Assembly (NCBI RefSeq): GCF_036231905.1
Contig: NZ_JAZARE010000007.1
Span: forward strand, 62,001 to 126,000
DNA: 64,000 nucleotides
Direction of reading: 5' to 3'
DNA from: CAMLIZ01 sp036231905
GTDB taxonomy: Bacteria; Pseudomonadota; Gammaproteobacteria; Burkholderiales; Burkholderiaceae_C
Below the pieces are notes generated by a model, which saw only the letters and a list, made by a program, of their open reading frames with translations, did no database searches and was not told the DNA's origin. A program made the position numbers and the translations under genes. Numbering within the stretch: the first letter of the stretch is position 1; every line of letters begins with the position of its first letter. Shown piece by piece: positions 35,147 through 44,201 of the stretch.

Positions 35147-35697
35147 ACAATCAGCAAACACTGCCCGTCGGCCAGGCCGAGGCCTGGGCCGCGCTGAACG
35201 ACACGGCGCTGCTGCAGGCCTGCATCCCGGGCTGCGAGTCCATCACGCCCAACGGCGACAACGCCTACGACGTGGCCATCATGGCCGCCGTGGGGCCGGT
35301 GAAGGCGCGCTTCAAGGGCAAGCTCAGGCTCGCCGACATGGACCCGCCGAAGGCCTACACCCTGCAGTTCGACGCGCAGGGCGGCCCGGCCGGCCACGGC
35401 AAGGGCACGGCCAAGGTAGAGCTCACGCCGGTGGACGCCAGCCAGACGCTGCTCAGCTACGCCGTGCAGGCCAGCGTGGGCGGCAAGGTGGCGCAGATCG
35501 GCTCGCGCCTGGTGGACATGGCGGCGCAGAAGATGGCCAGCGAGTTCTTTGACAACTTCACCGCGCAGCTGGCGGCGCGCCATCCGGCGCCAGCGCACGC
35601 CGCGGCGCCCAGCCCGGCCCAGGCGGCCAAGCAGGCGGGTGTGCTGGCCCGCCTGATCGCGTCGCTGCGGCGCCTGCTGGGGCGTGGCGCCTCGTAA
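35137..35697 (+). CDS. coxG: CoxG-like SRPBCC family protein
   Basis: A 186-residue START/SRPBCC-fold protein of the CO dehydrogenase subunit G family. Characteristic blocks are QQTLPVGQAEAWAALNDTALLQACIPGCESI and AQIGSRLVDMAAQKMASEFFDNF, followed by an Ala/Pro linker and a C-terminal hydrophobic/basic helix (VLARLIASLRRLLGR) that could attach it to the membrane. CoxG recruits the enzyme to the membrane in known systems. Its ATG overlaps coxE by ten bases. Confidence 0.92.
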   Translation: MELNNQQTLPVGQAEAWAALNDTALLQACIPGCESITPNGDNAYDVAIMAAVGPVKARFKGKLRLADMDPPKAYTLQFDAQGGPAGHGKGTAKVELTPVDASQTLLSYAVQASVGGKVAQIGSRLVDMAAQKMASEFFDNFTAQLAARHPAPAHAAAPSPAQAAKQAGVLARLIASLRRLLGRGAS

Positions 35698-35704
35698 AGC
35701 GGCC

Positions 35705-36295
35705 TTACTTGCTGCCGGCCCCGCCCAGCAGCGCGTCGCGCGTGCTGCCGCGCACCTTGGGGCCGATCCACACTTTCATCATCATCGGGAAGAAGCTTTC
35801 GCCCTTGATGGTGTCGCCGATCTTCTGGCCGTTGAGGCTGAACTCGGTGGACTGGGTGGCCGGGTTGTATTCGATGCCCATCAGGTCGCCCTTGAACACC
35901 TTGCTGCGGTTGCCGAACACCACGCCGAGCTGCGCGGTCTGGATGATGTTGGTACTGAACTCCTCCACCGCGTTCTGGCGGATGCGGTCCAGCATCGCGT
36001 TGGACAGGTCGCGCGCCGGCACGTCGCGCAGCATGTAGAACTGGATGCGCTTGGCGCCCTTTTCGGCCACGGCGCCTTCCATGGTGGTCTGCTTCTTCGG
36101 CAGGTAGAAGGCCACCGCGGTGGACTTGGTCGAGAGGATGCTCGACACGGCGGCGCCGTTGAGCACGAGCTGTTGGCCGTGCACCGTGGCGGTATCGGGG
36201 AAGTGGAAGCCTTCGATCTCCACGTCCGCTGCCCAGGTCAGGGCGCTGAACGCGGCAAGGCAAACGGCGGCAAGGGCGCGAAGGAGTCGGCTCAT
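35705..36295 (-). CDS. Chalcone-isomerase-like periplasmic protein
   Basis: A 196-residue secreted protein: signal peptide about 1-22 (LLRALAAVCLAAFSALTWA) and a chalcone-isomerase-like (Chalcone_3) domain, with LNGAAVSSILSTKSTAVAFYLPKK near the start and GIEYNPATQSTEFSLNGQKIGDTIKGESFFPMMMKVWIG toward the end. Bacterial members bind fatty acids or are of unknown role; flavonoid chemistry is not expected. The convergent coxG gene ends seven bases away. The ATG at 36295 gives a proper signal peptide. Confidence 0.88.
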   Translation of the reverse strand: MSRLLRALAAVCLAAFSALTWAADVEIEGFHFPDTATVHGQQLVLNGAAVSSILSTKSTAVAFYLPKKQTTMEGAVAEKGAKRIQFYMLRDVPARDLSNAMLDRIRQNAVEEFSTNIIQTAQLGVVFGNRSKVFKGDLMGIEYNPATQSTEFSLNGQKIGDTIKGESFFPMMMKVWIGPKVRGSTRDALLGGAGSK

Positions 36296-36320
36296 GATGG
36301 TCACTGACAAGGGTTGAATG

Positions 36321-36343
36321 AAAAGTGCCCGCGGGATGCGGGC
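36321..36343 (-). terminator. Hairpin with T-run in the leader of the chalcone-isomerase-like gene
   Basis: GCCCGC (36327-36332) pairs with GCGGGC (36338-36343) over a 5-base loop, and on the minus strand four T residues follow within three bases. It lies 25 bases before the ATG at 36295, with no minus-strand gene upstream to end. It could be a leader attenuator or simply a chance hairpin. Confidence 0.35.
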
Positions 36344-36496
36344 GGGCGGATTACAACTCGCCGACCCCGTCAAGCGAAAGGACCGGCCAATGAGTTGGCT
36401 TCTCTAGTCAGTGCCGTTCGTGATGCTTCGCACACGGTTTGTTACGAATTGGCGGCACCATCCCGCCGCTCCATCACAAATCGTTGAGGAATCCGA

Positions 36497-37540
36497 ATGA
36501 GCCTGCTTTCCGCCGCTGCCTGCCCGGCCGCCATCCGCCGCACCAGCGCGGCCGCCGCCCTGGCCTTGCTGGCCGCCGCGCCCGCCATGGCGACTGAAAA
36601 CAGCCAGGTGCGCGCGCTGCTGGGCGCCCCGTCCTACGAGCTGGCCACGCCGCAGTTCCCCGGTTGGTACGGCCAGCTGTGGGTACAGCACTACGAAGCC
36701 ACCCAGCTGCGCGGCGACGACGGCGAGCAGGCCACCAGCAGCACCGTGGTGCCGGGCCTGGGCACCGTGCCGCTCACCGTGCAAGGCGCCGTGCGTGCCA
36801 ACGTGCTGGTGCCGCGCATCACCTACGTGACCGAGAAGCTGGTGTTCGACGGCCGCCTGGGCTTCTCCGCCACCTTGCCGGTGGTGGAGCAGACCACGCA
36901 CATCAGCCTGGTGCCCACGCTGCCGGCCGGCCTGCCCGCGCCGGTGGTGGGCGCCATCAACGCCGGCCTGGCGGCCGAGAGCGCGCGCCGCTCCGGCAGC
37001 CACACCGGCCTGGCCGACCCCGAACTGGCCGCCTTCGTCGACTGGGCGCAGGACGAATCGCGCCTGGTGGCCGGCTTTGCGGTGAACGCCCCCCTGGGCG
37101 ATTACGACAAGGCCCGTGCGGTGAACACCGGCGCCGGCAAGTACTGGACGTTCAAGCCGCTGCTGGTGGCCTCGCGCGTGTGGGAAAGCGGCCTGGAGCT
37201 GGGCCTGCGCGCCACCTATTCGTTCAACACCAGGAACAGCGACACGGACGTGCGCTCGGGCCAGTACCTGCATGCCGACTGGGCCGGGCTGTGGCGCCTG
37301 AACGACCAGCTGCGCATCGGCCTGCAGGGTTATGTGCTGAAGCAGTTCACCAAGGATGCCGGCCCCGGTGTGGCCGATCACGGCAATAAGGTGCAGGCGC
37401 TGTCGGCCGGCCCGGCGGTGGCCTACATCGCCGAGAGCGGCACCTGGGCGCTGGATCTGAAGGTGATGCAGGAGTTCTCGGTGCGCAACCGGCCCGAAGG
37501 CACCACCAGCTGGGTGCGCCTGAACATGCGCCTGGACTGA
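36497..37540 (+). CDS. Outer-membrane transporter-like beta-barrel (SphA/MetA-pathway family)
   Basis: A 347-residue protein with a signal peptide (cleavage near AAPAMATE, residue about 33) and alternating beta-strand sequence of an outer-membrane barrel of the Phenol_MetA_deg/transporter family. Family-like blocks are GWYGQLWVQHYEATQLRG, RITYVTEKLVFDGRLGF, KYWTFKPLLVASRVWESGLELGLRATYSFNTRN and LHADWAGLWRLNDQLRIGLQGYVLKQ, ending SWVRLNMRLD. Members are found with aromatic-degradation genes and may take up aromatic or hydrophobic compounds; here it stands alone between the cox cluster and small genes. Confidence 0.85.
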   Translation: MSLLSAAACPAAIRRTSAAAALALLAAAPAMATENSQVRALLGAPSYELATPQFPGWYGQLWVQHYEATQLRGDDGEQATSSTVVPGLGTVPLTVQGAVRANVLVPRITYVTEKLVFDGRLGFSATLPVVEQTTHISLVPTLPAGLPAPVVGAINAGLAAESARRSGSHTGLADPELAAFVDWAQDESRLVAGFAVNAPLGDYDKARAVNTGAGKYWTFKPLLVASRVWESGLELGLRATYSFNTRNSDTDVRSGQYLHADWAGLWRLNDQLRIGLQGYVLKQFTKDAGPGVADHGNKVQALSAGPAVAYIAESGTWALDLKVMQEFSVRNRPEGTTSWVRLNMRLD

Positions 37541-37564
37541 AACGCGCCTGGCGCCCGAGCGGTC

Positions 37565-37605
37565 GCGAGCCTAAGCTGTCACAGGGCCTGACGGCTTAGG
37601 CTCGC
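37565..37605. repeat. Long perfect hairpin between the barrel gene and a VOC gene
   Basis: GCGAGCCTAAGC (37565-37576) pairs perfectly with GCTTAGGCTCGC (37594-37605), and inside it GTCA/TGAC pairs again around CAGGGCC. There is no T-run on either side, so a classical terminator is unlikely. It lies 24 bases after the barrel gene stop and 43 bases before the next ATG. Confidence 0.65.
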
Positions 37606-37648
37606 ACCAGCGGGCCGGGCGGGGCCGGATCGAGCGAAAGGACCTTCC

Positions 37649-38035
37649 ATGCTGTCCGATGCCTCAGTCACCACGATGCTGCCCGTCCAGGACATCGCCC
37701 GTGCGCGAGTGTTTTATGAAGGTTGCCTTGGCCTGAAGCCCGGCGGCTCCCGGCCCGATGGCAAGTTCGTGTACCGGGTGGGCGGCAGCACGCTGGCCCT
37801 GTTCCCCAAACCCGAAGGCACCAAGGCCGACCACACCGCGGTCAGCTTCCAGGTGGCCGACATCGTCGCGAGCGTGCGGGAGCTGCAGGACGCCGGGGTC
37901 ATCTTCGAGGACTATGACTTTCCCGGCTTGAAGACGGTCGACCATGTCTGCGTGCTGGGCGCCGAAAAGGCCGCCTGGTTCAAGGACACGGAAGGCAACT
38001 ACCTCTGCATCCATGAAGACATCGCGCCAGCGTAG
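37649..38035 (+). CDS. VOC/glyoxalase family protein
   Basis: A 128-residue single VOC domain. It opens TTMLPVQDIARARVFYEGCLGLKPGG and ends AAWFKDTEGNYLCIHE, the usual first and last strands of two betaalphabetabetabeta units, with HTAVSFQVADIVASVREL at the start of the second unit. It may be a metal-dependent lyase, dioxygenase or resistance-like protein; the substrate is not evident. A GAAAGGACC site lies before the ATG. Confidence 0.9.
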   Translation: MLSDASVTTMLPVQDIARARVFYEGCLGLKPGGSRPDGKFVYRVGGSTLALFPKPEGTKADHTAVSFQVADIVASVRELQDAGVIFEDYDFPGLKTVDHVCVLGAEKAAWFKDTEGNYLCIHEDIAPA

Positions 38036-38056
38036 CCCGAGCGGGCGGGGCCGGCG

Positions 38057-38530
38057 CTAGAGATCGTGTCGCTCATGCCATTGCGCAAGCGACTCGTCCG
38101 GGTATTCGTCGAACTGCTTGTCGCCGGGCCGCAGCTCGGGCTCGGCCCAGTGGGCGCGCGAGCCCAGCATCATGTGGGTGCGCTCGGGTGGGGCCGGCAA
38201 CGGTGTGTCGATCGCCGAGGCATGCGGGTGCACGAGGTCCGGCCAGGTGGGGTCGTACAGCCACAACGCGCTGCCGCAGTGCTTGCAGAAGTGGCGCTGG
38301 CCGCTGCTGGTGGTGCCATCGGGCATGTGGGCGCGATAGACCGACAGGTGCTCGCGGCCTTCCACCTTGAGCGTGCGGAAGTCCGCGCCGAGGTTGATCG
38401 CGTAACCGCCGCTGCCGGCCGTCTTGCGGCAGATGGAGCAGTAGCAACGCATGAACGGGCTGGGCGACATGGCCTGCACGTCGAAGCGCACGGCGCCGCA
38501 GTGGCAGCTGCCCTGGAGATGGGTCGTCAT
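38057..38530 (-). CDS. GFA/CENP-V family zinc protein
   Basis: A 157-residue glutathione-dependent formaldehyde-activating (GFA) family protein. Zinc cysteines are visible in GSCHCGAVRF, CYCSICRKTAGSGGYA and HFCKHCGSALWLYD, matching the two-zinc beta-tent fold. The biochemical role of most members is unknown; the formaldehyde link is disputed. It is convergent with the VOC gene (21 bases between stops) and downstream of the AEC transporter. Confidence 0.92.
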   Translation of the reverse strand: MTTHLQGSCHCGAVRFDVQAMSPSPFMRCYCSICRKTAGSGGYAINLGADFRTLKVEGREHLSVYRAHMPDGTTSSGQRHFCKHCGSALWLYDPTWPDLVHPHASAIDTPLPAPPERTHMMLGSRAHWAEPELRPGDKQFDEYPDESLAQWHERHDL

Positions 38531-38591
38531 CGTGTTGGCTCCCGGTGATGCGAGCCGGCCATTCTGCAGCGCCGGCTCGCCCGCATGGGGG

Positions 38592-39560
38592 TCAGCCGCC
38601 GCGCCCCGCGCCGAAGGCCCAGGCCAGCGCGCTGAAGGTGGCGAACGCCAAGGTGGTCGAGGTGAGGATGATGCGGGCCACCCGGCCGTTGTCGGCGCCA
38701 TACCGTTCGGCGAGCAGCGACACGTTGCTGGCGCTGGGCAAGGCCGCCGCCAGGGTGAGCACCGTGAGCTCGAAACTGGACAGCGGCGCACCCAGCGCGC
38801 GGGCGGCCGCGCCCAAGGTGCCCACCAGCGCCGGGTGCACGAACAGCTTGATCAGCGCCACGGGCACGAACTGTGACGCCGGCGTGCGGCTGTGCGCATG
38901 CTGGCCGGCACGCCACAGCACCGCGCCGATGGTGAACAGCGCCACCGGCGTGGCCGAATCGGCCAGCATCTTGACGATCATGTCCAGCGGGCCGAACGGC
39001 TTGATGCCGGTGGCCGAGCTCAGTGCGCCCAGGGCGATCGCCCACGGCAGCGGGTTGCTGAAGGCGCCTCGCAGCGCCTTCACGATGGCCGTGCGCGCGC
39101 CGTGATGAGCCGCCCCGTGCGCTTCGGCCAGCGCGATGCACAGCGAGCTGGTGATGAACAGGTCGGCCAGCACGGTGCAGATCACCGGGCCGGCCGCCGC
39201 CGCACCCAGCAGCGCGGCCAGCAGCGGCACGCCCATGAAGCCGGTGTTGGGGAAGGCCGCCACGAGGGCACCAAAAGCCGCGTCCTTGAGGGTGAGGGCA
39301 CCGCGCCAGGTGACCGCCACGGTGAAGGCCACCACCGCCAGCGCGCAGGCCAGGTACACGCCCAGCACCACCGGATTCAGCAGCTGCAGCACCGGCGTGT
39401 TCATGCCGAAGCGGAACAGCAGGCAGGGCAGTGCGAAATACAGCACGAAGGCGTTCAGCCCCGGAATCGCCGCTTCGGGAAGGACGCGGCGCCATGCCGC
39501 CAGGTAGCCCGCGAGCACGAGTGCGAAGAACGGAACGGTGACGGCGAGGATGGCCTGCAT
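38592..39560 (-). CDS. AEC (auxin efflux carrier) family transporter
   Basis: A 322-residue inner-membrane transporter with about ten hydrophobic helices (AILAVTVPFFALVLAGYLAA, VLGVYLACALAVVAFTVAV and so on). AEC signature segments are AFPNTGFMGVPLLAALLG and the paired ALPSASNVSLLAERYG. Bacterial relatives move malonate, malate or other organic acids. The ATG at 39560 begins the family-like MQAILAVTVPFFALVLAGY. A GATACT hexamer lies 11 bases upstream, on the minus strand. Confidence 0.92.
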   Translation of the reverse strand: MQAILAVTVPFFALVLAGYLAAWRRVLPEAAIPGLNAFVLYFALPCLLFRFGMNTPVLQLLNPVVLGVYLACALAVVAFTVAVTWRGALTLKDAAFGALVAAFPNTGFMGVPLLAALLGAAAAGPVICTVLADLFITSSLCIALAEAHGAAHHGARTAIVKALRGAFSNPLPWAIALGALSSATGIKPFGPLDMIVKMLADSATPVALFTIGAVLWRAGQHAHSRTPASQFVPVALIKLFVHPALVGTLGAAARALGAPLSSFELTVLTLAAALPSASNVSLLAERYGADNGRVARIILTSTTLAFATFSALAWAFGAGRGG

Positions 39561-39606
39561 GGCAGGCGGCAAGTATCTCAGTGGCTTGCTGTGCGGAAGT
39601 GCAGCC

Positions 39607-41124
39607 TCAAGCGGCTTGCACGCCCGGATGCCCCGCTTCCACCACAAACTCCGCCGCAGTGCGGACCCCGCTCGCCGCATCCAGCACATCGTCCACCACC
39701 CGCAGCCGCGCCTTCAGCTGCTGCTCGTCGAGCGCAAAACGCACATAACCTCGCTGGTCGCTGCGGCCATAGTGGACGTGCGGGTTGAAGGGCAGCGCCG
39801 CGTCCACGCGGCTTTGTGCCATCGAGTTGCTGCTGATCGAAGTGCCGCAGAACTCCGCCGCGACGATGGACGACTTGTCGTCGTCGAAGTCGGCCTTCAG
39901 GTCGGCCACGTAGTTGCTGTGCACGTCACCGCCCAGCACAACGACATTGGGCACCTTCTTGTCACGCACGGTGCCCAGCAGCCGGTTGCGCGCGGGCGCA
40001 TAACCGTCCCAGCCGTCGGTCCAGTAGGTGGGCTCGGCAGCCGGGTCCTTCCAGCTGAAGCGCGCCATCAGCGTCTGCTGGGCCAGCAGGTTCCAGCGCC
40101 GCTGCAGGTCCCAGCCTTCGGCCAGCCAGCGCTCCTGCGGCTCGCCAAGCAGCGTGCGTTTCGGGTCCAGCAGCGCGGGGCAGTTCTTCAGCGCCACCGT
40201 GTTGCTGCCGCCGCGGCCGGGCTTGGGGCATACCTGCGGGTCGCGGTACTGGCGGTCGTCCAGGGTGTGGATGCGTGCGAGCGTGCCCCAGTCCCAGCGC
40301 GCATGGATGCGCATGTCGGGGCCGCGTGGGCGCCAGGCTTTCGGAAACGGCAGGTGCTCCCAATAGGCCTGGTAGGCCGCGGCGCGGCGGCGCACGAAGT
40401 CCTGCTCCAGCACCTCGCCCAGCAGGCCGGCGTGGTCGTTCTCCACCTCGTGGTCGTCCCACACCAGCAGCCAGGGGGCCGCCGCGTGCATGGCCTGCAG
40501 CGCGGGGTCGCTCTTGTATTGCGCATAGCGGTCGCGGTATTGCGACAGCGTGGTGGTGTAGCCGCCGGTGTGGGACCGCACCCGGCCCGGGACGTACGGG
40601 TATTCGTAGATGTAGTCGCCGAGGAAAAGCACCAGGTCGAGCTGCTCGTCGGCCATGTGGCGCCAGGCCGCATAGTGGCCGTGGTCCCAGCGCTGGCAGC
40701 TGGCGATGGCGAACTGCAACGACGCCGCCGCATCCGGTGCGGGCGCAGTGCGGGTGCGGCCGGTGGTGCTGCGCTGGCCCAGCGCCTGGAACCGATACCA
40801 GTACCAGCGCGCCGGCTGCAGGCCCGCGGGCTCGGCGTGCACGCTGTGCGCCCAGTGGCCTTCAGCCACCTCCTGCCCGCTGGCGACGACTTTGCGGAAG
40901 GCGTCGTCCTCGGCCACTTCCCAGCGCACGTCCACGCGCTCGGGCAGGTCGTCGCCGGTGAGCCGCGTCCACAGCACCATGCCATCGGGCCGCGGGTGGC
41001 CGGAGGCGATGCCGAGGGTGAAGCGCTCGGTGTCCGCGGCCCCTGCGTGGCGCGACAGCGCGGGCGCCATGCCGGCCGCCAGGGCGATCTGCAGCAGGCG
41101 GCGGCGGGCGGAGTCGTGCGTCAT
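39607..41124 (-). CDS. phoD: PhoD-type alkaline phosphatase
   Basis: A 505-residue exported phosphodiesterase/phosphatase. The N-terminus RRRLLQIALAAGMAPALSRHAGA is a Tat-type signal (RR-x-L-L). An N-terminal fibronectin-like domain precedes the catalytic one. Metal-binding residues are in ASCQRWDHGHY, LFLGDYIYEYPY, WDDHEVENDHA and LGGDVHSNYV. PhoD uses iron and calcium and works in the periplasm on phosphate esters. No Pho box was recognised upstream. It is convergent with nothing and divergent from rep. Confidence 0.93.
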   Translation of the reverse strand: MTHDSARRRLLQIALAAGMAPALSRHAGAADTERFTLGIASGHPRPDGMVLWTRLTGDDLPERVDVRWEVAEDDAFRKVVASGQEVAEGHWAHSVHAEPAGLQPARWYWYRFQALGQRSTTGRTRTAPAPDAAASLQFAIASCQRWDHGHYAAWRHMADEQLDLVLFLGDYIYEYPYVPGRVRSHTGGYTTTLSQYRDRYAQYKSDPALQAMHAAAPWLLVWDDHEVENDHAGLLGEVLEQDFVRRRAAAYQAYWEHLPFPKAWRPRGPDMRIHARWDWGTLARIHTLDDRQYRDPQVCPKPGRGGSNTVALKNCPALLDPKRTLLGEPQERWLAEGWDLQRRWNLLAQQTLMARFSWKDPAAEPTYWTDGWDGYAPARNRLLGTVRDKKVPNVVVLGGDVHSNYVADLKADFDDDKSSIVAAEFCGTSISSNSMAQSRVDAALPFNPHVHYGRSDQRGYVRFALDEQQLKARLRVVDDVLDAASGVRTAAEFVVEAGHPGVQAA

Positions 41125-41200
41125 GACCGGATGCGGAAGTTCGTCGTGCCGCAGCAGTGTGCATCACCGAGGTGCGCCGGTGTGACAGGTTCGAAACGCA

Positions 41201-41222
41201 GCCGGGCGCATTCACGCCCGGC
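41201..41222. repeat. Hairpin between phoD and rep
   Basis: GCCGGGCG (41201-41208) pairs perfectly with CGCCCGGC (41215-41222) over a six-base loop in the 198-base divergent gap. No T-run is present, so it is not a clear terminator. No other structure was found in this gap apart from a TATGAT -10-like hexamer upstream of rep. Confidence 0.5.
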
Positions 41223-41322
41223 CGAGGGCTTCGTGCCGCCTATCACGGCCGCGCCAATTCCCCGATCCCGCCGGCGCCACCCTGGTGGCTATGATGCGCG
41301 GCCTCCCCGCTGTACCGCCCCC

Positions 41323-43389
41323 ATGGCCGACGCTCCCGCCTCCCTCAATCCTGCCCAGCTCGAAGCGGTGCATTACCTCGGCGGGCCCTGCCTGGTGCTG
41401 GCCGGCGCCGGCTCCGGCAAGACGCGTGTCATCACGCACAAGATCGGCCGCCTGCTGCAGGCGGGCTACGAGCCCGGGCAGATCGCGGCCATCACCTTCA
41501 CCAACAAGGCCTCGGCGGAAATGCGCGAGCGCGCCAAGCAGCTGGTGGGCCCCAAGGCCGCCAAACACCTGGTGATCAGCACCTTCCACTCGCTGGGCGT
41601 GAAGATCCTGCGCACCGATGGCGCACGGCTGGGCCTGAAGGAGCAGTTCTCCATCCTGGACTCGGACGACGTGCTGGGCGTGCTGAAGGACGCCGGCGGC
41701 AGCACCGACAACGCCACCGCGCGGCGCTGGCAATGGACCATCAGCCTGTGGAAGAACCAGGGCCTGAACAGCGATGGCGCGATCTCTGCGGCCAAGGATG
41801 CGGAGGAGCAGCAGATCGCGCGCGTGATGCGCTTGTATGAAGAGCGGCTCACCGCCTACCAGGCGGTGGACTTCGACGACCTGATCAGCCTGCCGCTGAA
41901 GCTGCTGACCACCGACGCGGAAGCGCGCGCCAAGTGGCAGGACACCCTGCGCTATGTGCTGGTGGACGAATACCAGGACACCAACGCGGTGCAGTACGAG
42001 CTGCTGAAGGCGCTGGTGGAGCATCCGCATCCGGCCCGCCGGGGCCTGTTCACCGCGGTGGGCGACGACGACCAGAGCATCTACGGCTGGCGCGGCGCCA
42101 CCATCGACAACTTGAAGCGCCTGCCGCAGGAGTTTCCAAACCTGAAGGTCATTCCGCTGGAGCAGAACTACCGCTCCACCGGCAGCATCCTGCGCGCGGC
42201 CAACAACGTGATCGCGGGCAACCCCAAGATCTTCGAGAAGAAGCTGTGGAGCGAGTTCGGCGACGGCGAGCCGGTGCGGCTGGTGGAATGCGACGGCGAG
42301 GAGCATGAAGCCGAGCGGGCGGTGGCGCGCATCCAGAGCCAGCGTTCGCAGGGCGGCCAGTGCAGCTTCAAGGACTTCGCCGTCCTCTACCGCGCCAACC
42401 ACCAGGCGCGGGTGTTCGAGCAGGCGCTGCGGCGCGCGCAGATCCCCTACAAGGTGTCGGGCGGGCAGAGCTTCTTCGACCGCGCGGAGATCAAGGACCT
42501 GTGCGCCTGGCTGCGCCTGCTGGTGAACCAGGACGACGACCCCGCCTTCCTGCGCGCGGTGACGACCCCCAAACGCGGCATCGGCCACCAGACGCTGGGC
42601 GCCCTGGGTGAGTTCGCCGGCAAGTCCAAGGTGAGCCTGTACGAGGCGCTGTTCGCGCACAGCCTGGGCACGGTGCTCAAGGGCCGGGCCATCGATTCGC
42701 TGCACGAGTTCGGCCGCTACGTGAACGACCTGGAGCACCGCGCCCGCCACACCCAGGGCGCGGAGGATGCGAAAGCGCTGCTGATGGAATGGCTGAAGGA
42801 CATCGGCTACGAGCAGCACCTGCACGACGGCGAGGACAGCGAGAAGCTCGCCGCCTCGCGCTGGAGCAACGTGCTCGATTTCGTCGACTGGATCGCCAAG
42901 CGCTGCGGCGGCGAGATCACGCAGGAAGGCGGCACCTTCGAGACCGAGCGGCAGAGCGTGCTGCAGGTGGCCCAGACCATCAGCGTCATCATCAGCCTGG
43001 CCGAACGCGGCGACGAGCAGGACGTGGTCACCTTGAGCACCTTGCACGCGTCCAAGGGCCTGGAGTGGCCGCATGTGTTCCTGGCCGGCGTGAACGAAGG
43101 GCTGCTGCCGTTCCGCAGCGAGGACGAGGACATGACGCCCGCCCGCCTGGAGGAGGAGCGCCGCCTGATGTACGTGGGCATCACGCGCGCACGCACCACC
43201 TTGGCCGTGAGCACCTTGCGCCGGCGCAAGAAGGGCCGCGACACGGTGGTGGGCATCCCCAGCCGCTTCATCAACGAGATGAAGCTGCACGAGGCCAGCA
43301 CCAAGGAAGATCCGAAGGAACGGCTCAAGCGCCTGCGCGCCGAGCTGGCCGCCAAGGCCGCCGCCACCCCGGCAAGCACCGAGCGCTGA
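41323..43389 (+). CDS. rep: ATP-dependent DNA helicase Rep (UvrD/Rep superfamily 1A)
   Basis: A 688-residue 3'-5' helicase that clears proteins from DNA ahead of forks. The superfamily-1 motifs are all present: motif I GAGSGKT (28-34), Ia ITFTNKASAEMRERA, II VLVDEYQDTN, III GDDDQSIYGWRG, IV LEQNYRSTG, V VTLSTLHASKGLEW and VI RRLMYVGITRART. Length and the Rep-like LSTLHASKGLEWPHVFL favour Rep over UvrD. The start MADAPASLNPAQLEAV at 41323 is family-typical. Confidence 0.95.
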   Translation: MADAPASLNPAQLEAVHYLGGPCLVLAGAGSGKTRVITHKIGRLLQAGYEPGQIAAITFTNKASAEMRERAKQLVGPKAAKHLVISTFHSLGVKILRTDGARLGLKEQFSILDSDDVLGVLKDAGGSTDNATARRWQWTISLWKNQGLNSDGAISAAKDAEEQQIARVMRLYEERLTAYQAVDFDDLISLPLKLLTTDAEARAKWQDTLRYVLVDEYQDTNAVQYELLKALVEHPHPARRGLFTAVGDDDQSIYGWRGATIDNLKRLPQEFPNLKVIPLEQNYRSTGSILRAANNVIAGNPKIFEKKLWSEFGDGEPVRLVECDGEEHEAERAVARIQSQRSQGGQCSFKDFAVLYRANHQARVFEQALRRAQIPYKVSGGQSFFDRAEIKDLCAWLRLLVNQDDDPAFLRAVTTPKRGIGHQTLGALGEFAGKSKVSLYEALFAHSLGTVLKGRAIDSLHEFGRYVNDLEHRARHTQGAEDAKALLMEWLKDIGYEQHLHDGEDSEKLAASRWSNVLDFVDWIAKRCGGEITQEGGTFETERQSVLQVAQTISVIISLAERGDEQDVVTLSTLHASKGLEWPHVFLAGVNEGLLPFRSEDEDMTPARLEEERRLMYVGITRARTTLAVSTLRRRKKGRDTVVGIPSRFINEMKLHEASTKEDPKERLKRLRAELAAKAAATPASTER

Positions 43390-43418
43390 AGCGCCACCCG
43401 GCGCGCAGAATGCGCGCC

Positions 43419-44099
43419 ATGACGACCGACACGCTGCCCGCCTCCTCGCCCAACCAGCGCTGGCTGGCGGCTGCCACCGTCGCGAGCGCGGCCTTCACCA
43501 TCCTCGCCGGCACCCTGCACCTGCCGTGGCTCGCCTATGTGTTCAAGCCGCTGACCACGCTGCTGGTGATCGTGTATGCCTGGCCACGCGGAGCGGACAC
43601 ACCGCAGGTGCGGCGCTGGGTGCGCGCCGGCCTGGTGCTGTCGCTGGTGGGTGACGTGGCGCTGCTGTGGCCGCAGCAAGGTTTCCTGCCCGGCCTGGTG
43701 TCCTTCCTGCTGGCGCACCTGGCCTACATCGTGGCGTTCACGCGCGACACACGGTTCGCAGCCCGTCCATTGCCCTTCGTGGCGTACGCGCTGGTGGCCG
43801 CGGCGATCCTCTCCATGCTGTGGCGCGGCGTTCCCGCGGACCTGCGCATCCCGGTGCTGGCCTATGTGGTGTGCCTGGCCAGCATGGCCGCGCAGGCGGC
43901 GGCCCGCTGGCGTGCCCACCTCGATGATGCCGACGCCGGGCGGCTTCGAACGGCCGCGCTCGGAGGCGTGCTGTTCATGGCCTCCGACGCCCTGCTGGCG
44001 ACCGACCGCTTCCACGGTGGCCTGCCGGCCGCGCCGCTGCTGATCCTGTCCACCTACTGGCTGGCGCAGTGGTGCATCGTGTCGTCCTTGCGGCGCTGA
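43419..44099 (+). CDS. YhhN family (lysoplasmalogenase-like) membrane protein
   Basis: A 226-residue polytopic protein with about seven to eight hydrophobic helices. YhhN/TMEM86 signature segments are FKPLTTLLVIVYAW, LSLVGDVALLWPQQGFLPGLVSFLLAHLAYI and GGVLFMASDALLATDRF, the last two holding the conserved Asp residues of the family. Eukaryotic members hydrolyse lysoplasmalogen. An ATG three codons earlier (43410) is also possible. The gene follows rep by about 29 bases. Confidence 0.88.
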   Translation: MTTDTLPASSPNQRWLAAATVASAAFTILAGTLHLPWLAYVFKPLTTLLVIVYAWPRGADTPQVRRWVRAGLVLSLVGDVALLWPQQGFLPGLVSFLLAHLAYIVAFTRDTRFAARPLPFVAYALVAAAILSMLWRGVPADLRIPVLAYVVCLASMAAQAAARWRAHLDDADAGRLRTAALGGVLFMASDALLATDRFHGGLPAAPLLILSTYWLAQWCIVSSLRR

Positions 44100-44201
44100 G
44101 CCGGTCACCCCCTCGTCACCCCTGCACCGGCCGCGCCGGCCTTGCGGCCTCCCACAATCGCGGCCGCGGCCGATGGTGTGGCCGCGCTGACGGGGAGGCC
44201 C

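Noticed and set aside
36389..36410. Tiny reading frame after GAAAGGACC before the barrel gene
   Set aside because: It encodes only five residues; the Shine-Dalgarno-like match is probably chance.
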